DNA of 6,186 bases. Origin: an uncultured Flavobacteriales bacterium. Its GTDB lineage: Bacteria > Bacteroidota > Bacteroidia > Flavobacteriales > Vicingaceae. Shown here piece after piece: positions 1 to 6,186 of the stretch (its first letter is position 1; each line of letters opens with the position of its first letter). The position numbers were made by a program, and so were the translations under genes. The stretch covers positions 1-6,186 of the forward strand of contig CAJXFJ010000119.1 in NCBI GenBank assembly GCA_913052515.1. The letters are read 5' to 3'. Under the pieces are notes generated by a model. The model was not told where the DNA came from. It saw only the letters and a program-made list of their open reading frames with translations, and ran no database searches.

Positions 1-1
1 A

Positions 2-352
2 CAACTTTCTGACTTAAGGGAATCTGGTTCTATTGAGCAAGATGCCGATATGGTAATGTTCATTAATCGTCCGGAGTACTATGGCATAACCGAAGATGAA
101 AATGGCATGCCGTTAAACGGAGTGGCAAACATCATTTTAGCCAAGCATAGAAACGGTGCTGTAGGTGACGTTCAATTGAAGTTTACTTCTGAGCTTGCTA
201 AATTCTCTGATTTAGAAACTTACGACTACAACGATGATAATGACTTTGGAAGCTTGCCAGTTTCTGATGAATTTGACAGTAGTGGAGCAGGAAATACTAT
301 TACAAGAGCATCTCGAATGGATGATGACTTTGATGATGATGCGCCATTTTAA
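2..352 (+). CDS. dnaB: Replicative DNA helicase DnaB, C-terminal fragment
   Basis: This is the last 116 codons of the hexameric RecA-fold helicase that unwinds DNA at the replication fork. The frame is open from base 2, so the gene begins before the window; the Met codons near base 50 are internal. Visible are the [14 protein letters not shown] stretch of the conserved H4 region (visible residues 3-16) and IILAKHRNG (visible residues 44-52). The Arg of KHRNG, codon 149-151, aligns with the arginine finger Arg442 of E. coli DnaB in KQRNG and would contact ATP bound by the neighbouring subunit. After the conserved core comes a roughly 45-residue tail rich in Asp and Ser, ending [11 protein letters not shown]. 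That ending resembles the acidic tip of single-stranded DNA-binding protein. Walker A and B motifs and the N-terminal domain lie outside the window. The family call is secure; the meaning of the tail is inference. Confidence 0.96.
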   Translation, partial: QLSDLRESGSIEQDADMVMFINRPEYYGITEDENGMPLNGVANIILAKHRNGAVGDVQLKFTSELAKFSDLETYDYNDDNDFGSLPVSDEFDSSGAGNTITRASRMDDDFDDDAPF

Positions 353-386
353 GTAACATTTCTTAAGGAGTTCTCTTCTCTAAATA

Positions 387-415
387 TTGCTTGGGCTTTG
401 GTAACTTTATGTTTT
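387..415 (+). promoter_or_regulatory. Possible Bacteroidota-type promoter upstream of the secreted protein gene
   Basis: TTG at 387-389 and TATGTTTT at 408-415 are separated by 18 bases. They loosely match the Bacteroidota housekeeping consensus (TTTG near -33, TAnnTTTG near -7), with the last G of the -7 box missing. The ATG follows at 434. An overlapping alternative -7 box, TAACTTTA at 402-409, has no well-spaced -33 partner. Such matches are common by chance in AT-rich DNA. The 81-bp gap also shows no convincing terminator after dnaB, so read-through from dnaB is equally possible. Confidence 0.2.
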
Positions 416-433
416 CCAAATTAGAAACCCTTT

Positions 434-1693
434 ATGAAGAAACTGCTTTTTAGTCTTCTTTTTTGCCTTTGTTTAAGTCCATTGTTTGCAGCATACCTGC
501 TAATCCCTATGGATGAATCTCAAAAAAATCACTTAAAAGCCTATGGTATTGCTTATTGGGTATTGCAAAGAGAAGTTGAAGTAGATTGGTTGCTCAACTA
601 CCGCGGCGGTAGTTTTATGATGAAGGATGCCCAAGCCATTCGTGATGAATTAATGATACGTGGTGTTTCTTTTGAAATTATTCCCAATGCAAAATCGACA
701 GCCATATTAACGGAGATTGCTAACCCTGAAGCCAATATGGATGTGGTAAAATTATTAGAGCCACCCAAAATGGCCGTGTATTCTCCCAAAGGAAAACAAC
801 CTTGGGATGATGCCGTGACTTTGGTTTTGACTTATGCTGAAATTCCGTATAAAGTCATTTACGACAAAGAGGTAATTCAAGGAGAGCTGCCACTCTACGA
901 TTGGCTACACTTGCACCATGAGGATTTTACGGGCCAATACGGTCGATTTTATGCTAATTATAGAAACCACGCTTGGTACAAGGAGCAAGTTAGAAGCAAC
1001 GAAGCTATGGCAGCTGAATTGGGTTTTGAAAAAGTATCGGATTTAAAATTGGGCGTTGCTCAAAAAATTAAAGAATTTACGGCCGGTGGAGGTTTTCTAT
1101 TTGCCATGTGTTCAGGTACGGACTCTTACGACATTGCTCTGGCTGCCCAAAAGCTAGACATTTGTGAACAGATGTTTGATGGTGATGGAAGCACACCAAA
1201 CTACAACAGTCAATTGGACTTTGCGCAAACCTTTGCCTTTAAAGATTTTTCACTAATGACTGACCCTTTGCAGTACGAGTTCTCTAATATAGATGCCACT
1301 CCCCTGCATGCAAGAAAACCTGAAAATCAAGATAAGTTTACTCTTTTTGAATTTTCGGCCAAATGGGATCCTGTACCTACTATGTTATGTCAGAACCATA
1401 CTAGCATTATCGATGGTTTCATGGGCCAAACTACAGCCTACGATAAGCGTTTTGTAAAACCTGAAGTACTTATCATGGGAGAAAACAAAGCACTCAATTC
1501 TGCGCGCTATATTCACGGTGAGTTTGGCAAAGGAACATGGACTTTTTATGGTGGCCACGACCCTGAAGATTATCAGCATTATGTTGGTGACCCTCCTACC
1601 GATTTAAATTTGCACCCCAATAGCCCTGGCTACCGTTTAATCTTAAACAATGTGCTTTTTCCAGCCGCTAAAAAGAAGAAGCAGAAGACGTAG
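434..1693 (+). CDS. Secreted protein of the Bacteroidota 'asparagine synthetase B' type, function unknown
   Basis: This is a 419-residue exported protein. Residues 1-19 form a signal peptide (MKK, a Leu/Phe-rich core, then SPLFA, probably cleaved before AYLLIPMD). There is no Cys at the cleavage site, so it is not a lipoprotein. I recognise the YLLIPMDESQKNHLKAYG opening (residues 21-38) from Bacteroidota proteins annotated asparagine synthetase B. True AsnB is a cytosolic enzyme of roughly 500-600 residues with an N-terminal catalytic Cys and an SGGxDS PP-loop; neither is present. FLFAMCSGTDS (221-231) instead resembles the nucleophile elbow of class I glutamine-amidotransferase-like folds, with Cys226 as candidate nucleophile. 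FYGGHDPED (371-379) resembles the terminal Gly-His-Asp region of ThuA-like members, with His375. These assignments are inference. The end is basic (KKKKQKT). The start is the only ATG that gives a signal peptide. The gene follows dnaB by 81 bp and shares its strand; its last base touches the convergent HNH gene. Confidence 0.85.
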   Translation: MKKLLFSLLFCLCLSPLFAAYLLIPMDESQKNHLKAYGIAYWVLQREVEVDWLLNYRGGSFMMKDAQAIRDELMIRGVSFEIIPNAKSTAILTEIANPEANMDVVKLLEPPKMAVYSPKGKQPWDDAVTLVLTYAEIPYKVIYDKEVIQGELPLYDWLHLHHEDFTGQYGRFYANYRNHAWYKEQVRSNEAMAAELGFEKVSDLKLGVAQKIKEFTAGGGFLFAMCSGTDSYDIALAAQKLDICEQMFDGDGSTPNYNSQLDFAQTFAFKDFSLMTDPLQYEFSNIDATPLHARKPENQDKFTLFEFSAKWDPVPTMLCQNHTSIIDGFMGQTTAYDKRFVKPEVLIMGENKALNSARYIHGEFGKGTWTFYGGHDPEDYQHYVGDPPTDLNLHPNSPGYRLILNNVLFPAAKKKKQKT

Positions 1694-2659
1694 TTAGAAG
1701 TTAAATTTATTTCTATGAAGTCTAAAGTTCGATTGGGATGGAAGATACTCTCTATTTTGAGGTAACCTTATTTCTTTACCTTCAAATTGTTTCAAATTAT
1801 AACATGAAGCCCTATTTTCTTTAAAATTTTTATTTAGAATTACTTTATAAGTATCAGAGATAAAAATCAAACCTCTATCAAAAGCTCTATGTAAAGTAGG
1901 TGCTAGTGCTATTCCGTTTGAAGAAGTATCATCGTAAGATTCTGAGAATGGTACAATATGACAAGCATCTAGCATAGATAAATTTTCTGTTGCAACTACT
2001 TTCATTCCTGAAATTGCGCATGTGTCATTATAATTTTGCAATATCATGGACCTAAATGCTCCACTTCTTATAAAAACTTGTTCTTGATAATCATTGTTAT
2101 CGAGTTTTTCTTTCAATTCAAGAATTCTACTTTTATATTCATTAGGTTTAATATCCAAGTTGACTTTACTGTATGGCAATCTTTTGACTTTAAAGTATTC
2201 ACTCTGAACATTGGGAAAATACTTTTCAAGTAATAATTGTGCCAATATCTTTCTATTATCTTTTTCTCTTATAAGAGAATAAAGCTCATAATCAATCTCA
2301 GCAGAATCTACGATCTCTTTTAATTTAGACAATGAACTTATGCTATGAATTGAAGTAATAGCTAATTCAAATCCTCGGTTTGGAATTAAGTTCCAAAATG
2401 GACTAGTCCTTAGATGAAAAAATGGTAATGAGAATTTTCTATTTCTTTTGTCTTCAACTAATAAATTCCAATTCTCTTGAAACAAGCTAACTAATTCAGG
2501 CGTAATTTCAATACGGTTACTATTTATCAATTTATTATCAAACAAATCCAGAATAGATAACAACAAAATTGGCTTATTAGGAGCACTTCCTTTACTCTTA
2601 TCAACTTTTATTTTGTCAAACCAATGTAGATAATAGGATATATTTCTTTCCTCTTTCAC
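1694..2659 (-). CDS. HNH endonuclease, probable modification-dependent restriction enzyme
   Basis: This is a 321-residue predicted DNA-cleaving enzyme. The C-terminal HNH module runs from about 195 to 275. It has IRSGAFRSMIL (197-207), CAISG (214-218), LDACHIVPF (230-238), NGIAL (248-252) and LHRAFDRGL (256-264). The catalytic triad would be His234, Asn248 and His257, with spacings 14 and 9, the same as I recall for ScoMcrA (His508, Asn522, His531). The N-terminal half has APNKPILLLSILDL (26-39), LPFFHLRTSPFW (78-89) and LLLEKYFP (142-149). These resemble the sulfur-binding domain of ScoMcrA-type enzymes that cut phosphorothioated DNA; this is family-level inference and the recognised modification is unknown. 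The start is GTG: an in-frame TAA lies three codons upstream and no in-frame ATG occurs before residue 205. No methyltransferase or dnd genes are visible. Hand counts of four 60-base stretches gave 23-33% GC, against 37-43% in flanking genes, which suggests transfer. Confidence 0.9.
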   Translation of the reverse strand: MKEERNISYYLHWFDKIKVDKSKGSAPNKPILLLSILDLFDNKLINSNRIEITPELVSLFQENWNLLVEDKRNRKFSLPFFHLRTSPFWNLIPNRGFELAITSIHSISSLSKLKEIVDSAEIDYELYSLIREKDNRKILAQLLLEKYFPNVQSEYFKVKRLPYSKVNLDIKPNEYKSRILELKEKLDNNDYQEQVFIRSGAFRSMILQNYNDTCAISGMKVVATENLSMLDACHIVPFSESYDDTSSNGIALAPTLHRAFDRGLIFISDTYKVILNKNFKENRASCYNLKQFEGKEIRLPQNREYLPSQSNFRLHRNKFNF

Positions 2660-2686
2660 GACAAGTTAACTAATTAATTAGTGTCG
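2659..2686. promoter_or_regulatory. Nested inverted repeat at the start of the HNH gene, possible operator
   Basis: A perfect 14-bp palindrome, ACTAATTAATTAGT, occupies 2669-2682. It lies inside outer arms CGACA (2659-2663) and TGTCG (2682-2686), which are exact reverse complements. The structure overlaps the first base of the GTG start codon and the likely transcription start region. That position would suit a repressor site or an mRNA structure limiting translation. No regulator gene adjoins it. AT-rich palindromes arise by chance, so function is inference. Confidence 0.35.
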
Positions 2687-2717
2687 AAAATACCTTTTTC
2701 TTTCCCATCTCACCAAA
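2685..2717 (-). promoter_or_regulatory. Possible promoter of the HNH gene
   Basis: Read on the minus strand, TTTG at 2717-2714 is followed after 21 bases by TATTTTCG at 2692-2685. This is one mismatch from the Bacteroidota -7 consensus TAnnTTTG. Transcription would begin close to 2678, inside the palindrome and about 20 bases before the GTG. No Shine-Dalgarno sequence is evident, as usual in this phylum. The match is weak and may be fortuitous. Confidence 0.22.
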
Positions 2718-2874
2718 TGTTCTATCTTATTCTTATTAAACTTAAAAGGAGAGGAAAAGAAGCATTTAAACCTGACTGAATTTTACGAATCAACCAATCA
2801 GAAGGGAATCATACCGCTTGATTGTTATCAGCGAAAAACTCCTCCAAAAAGATATTTATCACAAAAAAAAATCA

Positions 2875-4587
2875 CTAAGGGTTAATTAGCTCAATCGACC
2901 ATTGATTGGTGAATGGAGCTACTACTCCTTTCGTGATTACAACAATTTGATCAGAGTTGCCGGTAAAAAAGCAAAACTCTGGAGAACCTGGAGAAAAAAT
3001 ATAATTTCCATTCTTTCGATCTTCTTCCGCATAATCGGAAACATCAATACTATTGATATGATTAAAATTGACTGGATTATGAAAGTAAACTTGATTAATG
3101 ATGGGCTTGTTTGAAGGCCCATATTTGTCTTTTAAAATAACAGCCACTTTTCCACTTGCTAAGCTATGATGAGCATGTTTCATATAGTAATCATAATCCT
3201 TTCTATATTGGTTTAATGCTGGTCTAATGTTTACTTCAAAAGCCCCTGTAAACAACATATCTGAAGCCTGTGTATTCGAAGCTGTGAAAACATTTTTAGA
3301 TAAGGTATAGATTCTGCTTCCATCTTCCGACAACCATAAGTCCCCACTAAAATAAAAGTCCCCATGATACGGACTATCATACAAATAGGATGCTACTCCA
3401 TTGCTTACATCCACTTTTTCTATATCATCAGGATTCACACCATTATCCGCAATATATATGGCATCTAATTGTGGGTTATAAACTGCCCTACTTTCATCAC
3501 TGATACTATTTCCTGTGCTTAAATGCATGATATTGTTATTGTTCAAATCAAAACATCGCACTTTTACATGCCCTCCAGTATTTGGGAAACTATAAATGAA
3601 TGAGCTATCCTTAATCACCACGTCTGAAGGTGTTGAACCTGTAGTAAAGCTCTGTTGAATTCTCCATTGGGAAACGTCGATCAAAGAAGCGGTACCATTA
3701 TTATCAACTGCAATGTAATTTCCTGAAGTTGAAACACTCAAAAACATAGGTCGATACGTTAAATTTAAGTCCCTACTCTGCTGATTTATAGGATCAAACT
3801 CAATCAGCTTATCCGGGCTCTTGGTCACAAAATACAGTTTTTGCGTGCTTCTGCTGAATTCAGCATCTACCACTTCTCCTTGTATTGAACGTTTATGGTC
3901 TATAAAGTGATTAATTTGAAATACAATGGGTTGACTTTTCCCATTAAAATTTACCGAAGATTGAATGTAACTGGTATCTTCAACTAATAAGGCTCGATTT
4001 ACACTTACTTGTATTTCTTCATAGTTGTTTGCTTTTAGCATACCAGTGTTTCCACTAAAAGATAAAATTGAATTAGGTAACAATGAATAGTTTAAGTCTT
4101 CTATGGTATTATTGGCCAAAATAAAATTAGCATCATCTTCTAATGCTTTAAATACAATGGTATCAGGGCTAACTAATTCTGTTCCTATACCATTTAAGTA
4201 TCGTAGTTCTAAAAATACTTCTCCGTGTATTGTACTAAAGGTCAAAGAATCCTTGGTAATTCCCATTGGAAAAACATGATTGCGAAACGTATCACGTCTC
4301 ACTAAAAACCTTGCCGTATCCACTATCATCCCACTACCTGAATCAAGACTAATCCAATCCGGTAGATTTTGAACGTAAAAAAACAAGGAATCATAATCTG
4401 AAGTTAAATGAACCACTTGTTCAATATCGCGCTGCTTAGAAAAAAGCATGGGGTTTTCGGACCAATGAATTAAAGTTGAATCTGTGACAACATCTGTATT
4501 TTTCATAGAAGGATTTTCCTTTTCATCCTTTTTACAAGCGACAGAAAAAATTGCAGTAATTATGGCAAAAAGAAAAAGGTGTTTCAT
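2875..4587 (-). CDS. Surface lipoprotein with two BACON/Ig-like domains and a YVTN-like beta-propeller
   Basis: This is a 570-residue predicted lipoprotein. Residues 1-17 are a lipoprotein signal peptide ending SVA, with lipidated Cys18. The next residues, KKDEKE, fit the Bacteroidota surface-export signal (Lys followed by two acidic residues at +3 to +5), so it probably faces outward on the outer membrane. Residues about 35-131 and 132-232 look like two beta-sandwich domains; the first has the BACON-like LPDWISLDSGSG (75-86) and a later strand pair. From about 234 to the end, repeats of four-stranded character (for example LYFVTKSPDKLIEFDP, YIAVDNNGTASLIDV, IYIADNGVNPDDIEKVDV) suggest a YVTN/YncE-like propeller of about seven blades. 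No catalytic motif is visible; a binding role is inferred. It starts 39 bp after the upstream barrel gene, so co-transcription is likely. After the TAG, the minus strand shows a run of nine T but only a 4-bp stem before it, a poor terminator. Confidence 0.82.
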   Translation of the reverse strand: MKHLFLFAIITAIFSVACKKDEKENPSMKNTDVVTDSTLIHWSENPMLFSKQRDIEQVVHLTSDYDSLFFYVQNLPDWISLDSGSGMIVDTARFLVRRDTFRNHVFPMGITKDSLTFSTIHGEVFLELRYLNGIGTELVSPDTIVFKALEDDANFILANNTIEDLNYSLLPNSILSFSGNTGMLKANNYEEIQVSVNRALLVEDTSYIQSSVNFNGKSQPIVFQINHFIDHKRSIQGEVVDAEFSRSTQKLYFVTKSPDKLIEFDPINQQSRDLNLTYRPMFLSVSTSGNYIAVDNNGTASLIDVSQWRIQQSFTTGSTPSDVVIKDSSFIYSFPNTGGHVKVRCFDLNNNNIMHLSTGNSISDESRAVYNPQLDAIYIADNGVNPDDIEKVDVSNGVASYLYDSPYHGDFYFSGDLWLSEDGSRIYTLSKNVFTASNTQASDMLFTGAFEVNIRPALNQYRKDYDYYMKHAHHSLASGKVAVILKDKYGPSNKPIINQVYFHNPVNFNHINSIDVSDYAEEDRKNGNYIFSPGSPEFCFFTGNSDQIVVITKGVVAPFTNQWSIELINP

Positions 4588-4626
4588 TTCCGATATGTTT
4601 ATTTAGTATTCAATTGAAGTTATGAC

Positions 4627-6186
4627 TTAATTAATCATCCTCCAACTTAAGCCAATTTTCATAGCTCTTCCAGGTATGGGGTAGTCTTGAATTCGATAGC
4701 TTTCTTCGCTAAAACTCGGCAATAGAATATTCTCATACTTGAACATAATGCGAGCTGCTTTACTCAATCCAAGATTCAAGAAAATATCCAATTGTTGAAT
4801 ATTTCCTAAAGGGTCAGCATTGGGGTTTAAGTGAAACTGAGCAATGGCGGGATTATACGCATAACCTTGATACTCACTAACCCAATAGAAATCTACACCA
4901 AACTGAAAATCCAGACTTTGTTTAAAAAAATCATTCTCATAATAAAAAGAATGATAAGAAAACAAGTCTGGTAAAGGGATTAAGCTTTCTTCTGAAATTA
5001 CTTGATAAGCTAATCGATTGAACAGATTAAAATGCTTTAAAAAGTGAAATTGCTTTTCTAATTCCACTTGTATTAATTGAATTTGATCTGCACTTTGTTG
5101 AGGCAAACTAAGTGTATCAAAGTATACATAGTCTTGTAAATTACGAAGTTTTAGTTTGAAAGTCATTTTACTTTTTTCTTCATGAATAGCCCCTCCGATC
5201 AACTGTTCTTTTGTTATTTCCCAATCTCTTTCGTAGAAAAAGTGATTACTTCTTTGCCTCCACAAAAAGTAATCGATTTGTTTCGTCTTTAAAGAAAAGA
5301 ATCCCTTAACTAAAAGGCTTTTCCACTTGGGTAATGAAATTTGGCTATAAAAATCGACTTCATCCTTTCTAAATCCACTTAGTCCCTTTTCTAAACTCGC
5401 CTGTATAGCACTTCCAAGAATCGAGTCTTGAAACATGGCTCCTACAAAATGACTCTCAAGGTCTAAATTGGTCAAGAAATTTTGGAAATAATGCTGATTC
5501 TCTAGTCCATAACTAACTTTAAAGCGATTATCCAGAGCTTGTAGATAGAAAGTATTTCTTAAAATAGCTGTATAAGAAGTATCAGCACTTTCATTATCGT
5601 CTAAATAAAAGTTTTCATATCGGTCTTGTTCATCTTCTGATAATACTTCACTAAAATTCCGATAAGCTTTTGTCCATTTTATTTCATATCCTACCGATAG
5701 TCGGTTAATTGAGTCCTTCCCTTGCCAAATGGCGTACTTCTGATCAAAATAAACACCTTGGCTTCTCATTCGATTCTGAGCATTCAATAAGTTCACATCA
5801 AATAGGTCGGTATTGTCATCTGGGTTATCGTTTGAACTTAAAACAATTCCACCATTTTCTTGAGCCTTTATATTATTAATAAAGAAATAGCCCTTGGATT
5901 GAAATCGTTTATTTCTACTATGTAAATGATAAGTCGCATGAAATCGTGTATGATCCGTTAATTCTCTTAAGAAAAAACCTTCAGAAGTAATCCGGTCATA
6001 ACGAAAGCTGATATTTAATCCTTCTCCTACATTCTGACTATGAAATGCCTGAAAAAATTGCTCAGCTTGAGATCCATTCGCATAGCTAAGTAAAGTAAAG
6101 GGCCTAGACATTCGGTAATATTGAATCGAGTCATGCGTCAACAACAATGCTTGATATGCACCCAAATTCGATTCTACAGACCAAGA
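4627..6186 (-). CDS. Outer-membrane beta-barrel, putative porin (Porin_10-like), C-terminal part
   Basis: This is the C-terminal 519 residues of an outer-membrane protein. The frame is open to the window edge, where it reads SWSVESNLGAYQ, so the true start and signal peptide are missing. The TTG at 6165 is an internal Leu codon, not a start. The protein is a succession of alternating amphipathic segments with abundant Tyr, Phe and Trp, with no soluble catalytic motif. It closes with YPIPGRAMKIGLSWRMIN, whose PGR followed by an alternating aromatic strand is typical of the last barrel strand in Bacteroidota putative porins and TonB-dependent receptors. No TonB-box or plug domain is visible, and the amino-proximal NLGAYQALL also suits Porin_10 proteins. 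A TonB-dependent receptor truncated of its plug cannot be fully excluded. It lies 39 bp upstream of the surface lipoprotein on the same strand, so the two probably act together at the outer membrane. The substrate is unknown. Confidence 0.8.
   Translation of the reverse strand, partial: SWSVESNLGAYQALLLTHDSIQYYRMSRPFTLLSYANGSQAEQFFQAFHSQNVGEGLNISFRYDRITSEGFFLRELTDHTRFHATYHLHSRNKRFQSKGYFFINNIKAQENGGIVLSSNDNPDDNTDLFDVNLLNAQNRMRSQGVYFDQKYAIWQGKDSINRLSVGYEIKWTKAYRNFSEVLSEDEQDRYENFYLDDNESADTSYTAILRNTFYLQALDNRFKVSYGLENQHYFQNFLTNLDLESHFVGAMFQDSILGSAIQASLEKGLSGFRKDEVDFYSQISLPKWKSLLVKGFFSLKTKQIDYFLWRQRSNHFFYERDWEITKEQLIGGAIHEEKSKMTFKLKLRNLQDYVYFDTLSLPQQSADQIQLIQVELEKQFHFLKHFNLFNRLAYQVISEESLIPLPDLFSYHSFYYENDFFKQSLDFQFGVDFYWVSEYQGYAYNPAIAQFHLNPNADPLGNIQQLDIFLNLGLSKAARIMFKYENILLPSFSEESYRIQDYPIPGRAMKIGLSWRMIN

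Noticed and set aside
598..789. 63-codon minus-strand frame.
   Set aside because: It lies wholly inside the secreted-protein gene on the opposite strand and has no recognisable domain.
1385..1579. 64-codon minus-strand frame.
   Set aside because: It is a shadow of the same secreted-protein gene, with no family resemblance.
2036..2233. 65-codon plus-strand frame rich in Phe and Ile.
   Set aside because: It is antisense to the HNH gene; the hydrophobic composition comes from the AT-rich complement.
2788..2823. Inverted repeat AATCAA / TTGATT in the intergenic gap.
   Set aside because: The arms are six AT-rich bases with a 24-base loop and no T-run after it; likely chance.
2682..2885. An open plus-strand frame of 67 codons across the gap between the HNH and lipoprotein genes, with protein-like wording such as LTEFYESTNQKGIIPLD.
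   Set aside because: It has no ATG, GTG or TTG start, matches nothing I recognise, and such a stretch is reachable by chance in AT-rich DNA. It could be a decayed gene remnant; a translated search would decide.
2863..2891. Possible terminator of the porin-lipoprotein unit: nine T on the minus strand after the stop.
   Set aside because: The only stem before it is CTAA/TTAG, four weak base pairs, too little to call an intrinsic terminator.
2902..3122. Two overlapping frames of 70 (+) and 61 (-) codons, one looking membrane-like.
   Set aside because: Both lie inside the propeller part of the lipoprotein gene, which is the clearly protein-like frame here.
4609..4618. Palindrome TTCAATTGAA in the 39-bp gap between the barrel and lipoprotein genes.
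   Set aside because: It is too short and AT-rich to assign a role, and no promoter or other signal accompanies it.
1..6186. CRISPR array, tRNA or rRNA genes, insertion sequence.
   Set aside because: No regularly spaced repeats, cloverleaf structures, transposase or terminal repeats were seen on either strand.

Overview
The window looks like a chromosomal segment of a Bacteroidota bacterium, probably from the Flavobacteriia/Cryomorphaceae side. The reasons are an AT-rich genome, a DnaB tail of Bacteroidota type, a secreted protein of the kind Bacteroidota genomes label 'asparagine synthetase B', a lipoprotein with a Bacteroidota surface-export signal, a Porin_10-like outer-membrane barrel, and no clear Shine-Dalgarno sequences. 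The taxon is inferred from protein character only; no rRNA or tRNA gene is present.

Layout. Positions 2-352 (+) hold the 3' end of dnaB, the replicative helicase. After an 81-bp gap, 434-1693 (+) encodes a secreted 419-residue protein with a nucleophile-elbow-like CSGTDS motif. Its usual name in this phylum, asparagine synthetase B, is not supported by the sequence. Positions 1694-2659 (-) encode a 321-residue HNH endonuclease whose N-terminal half resembles the sulfur-binding domain of ScoMcrA-type modification-dependent restriction enzymes. Its stop codon directly abuts the stop codon of the preceding gene. It is clearly more AT-rich than its neighbours and starts at a GTG that overlaps an inverted repeat. 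A 215-bp non-coding gap follows. Positions 2875-4587 (-) encode a surface lipoprotein with two BACON/Ig-like domains and a YVTN-like beta-propeller. Positions 4627-6186 (-) encode the C-terminal 519 residues of an outer-membrane beta-barrel, cut by the window edge.

How the genes relate. The barrel and the lipoprotein lie 39 bp apart on the same strand and probably form one transcription unit, making a barrel plus surface-exposed propeller partner of unknown ligand. dnaB and the secreted protein form a separate forward block of housekeeping character. The HNH gene sits between these two blocks as a lone, probably acquired, defence gene; no methyltransferase or dnd/ssp modification gene is visible. 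It is the most accessory-like element of the window. I did not find evidence for an entirely new multi-gene system.
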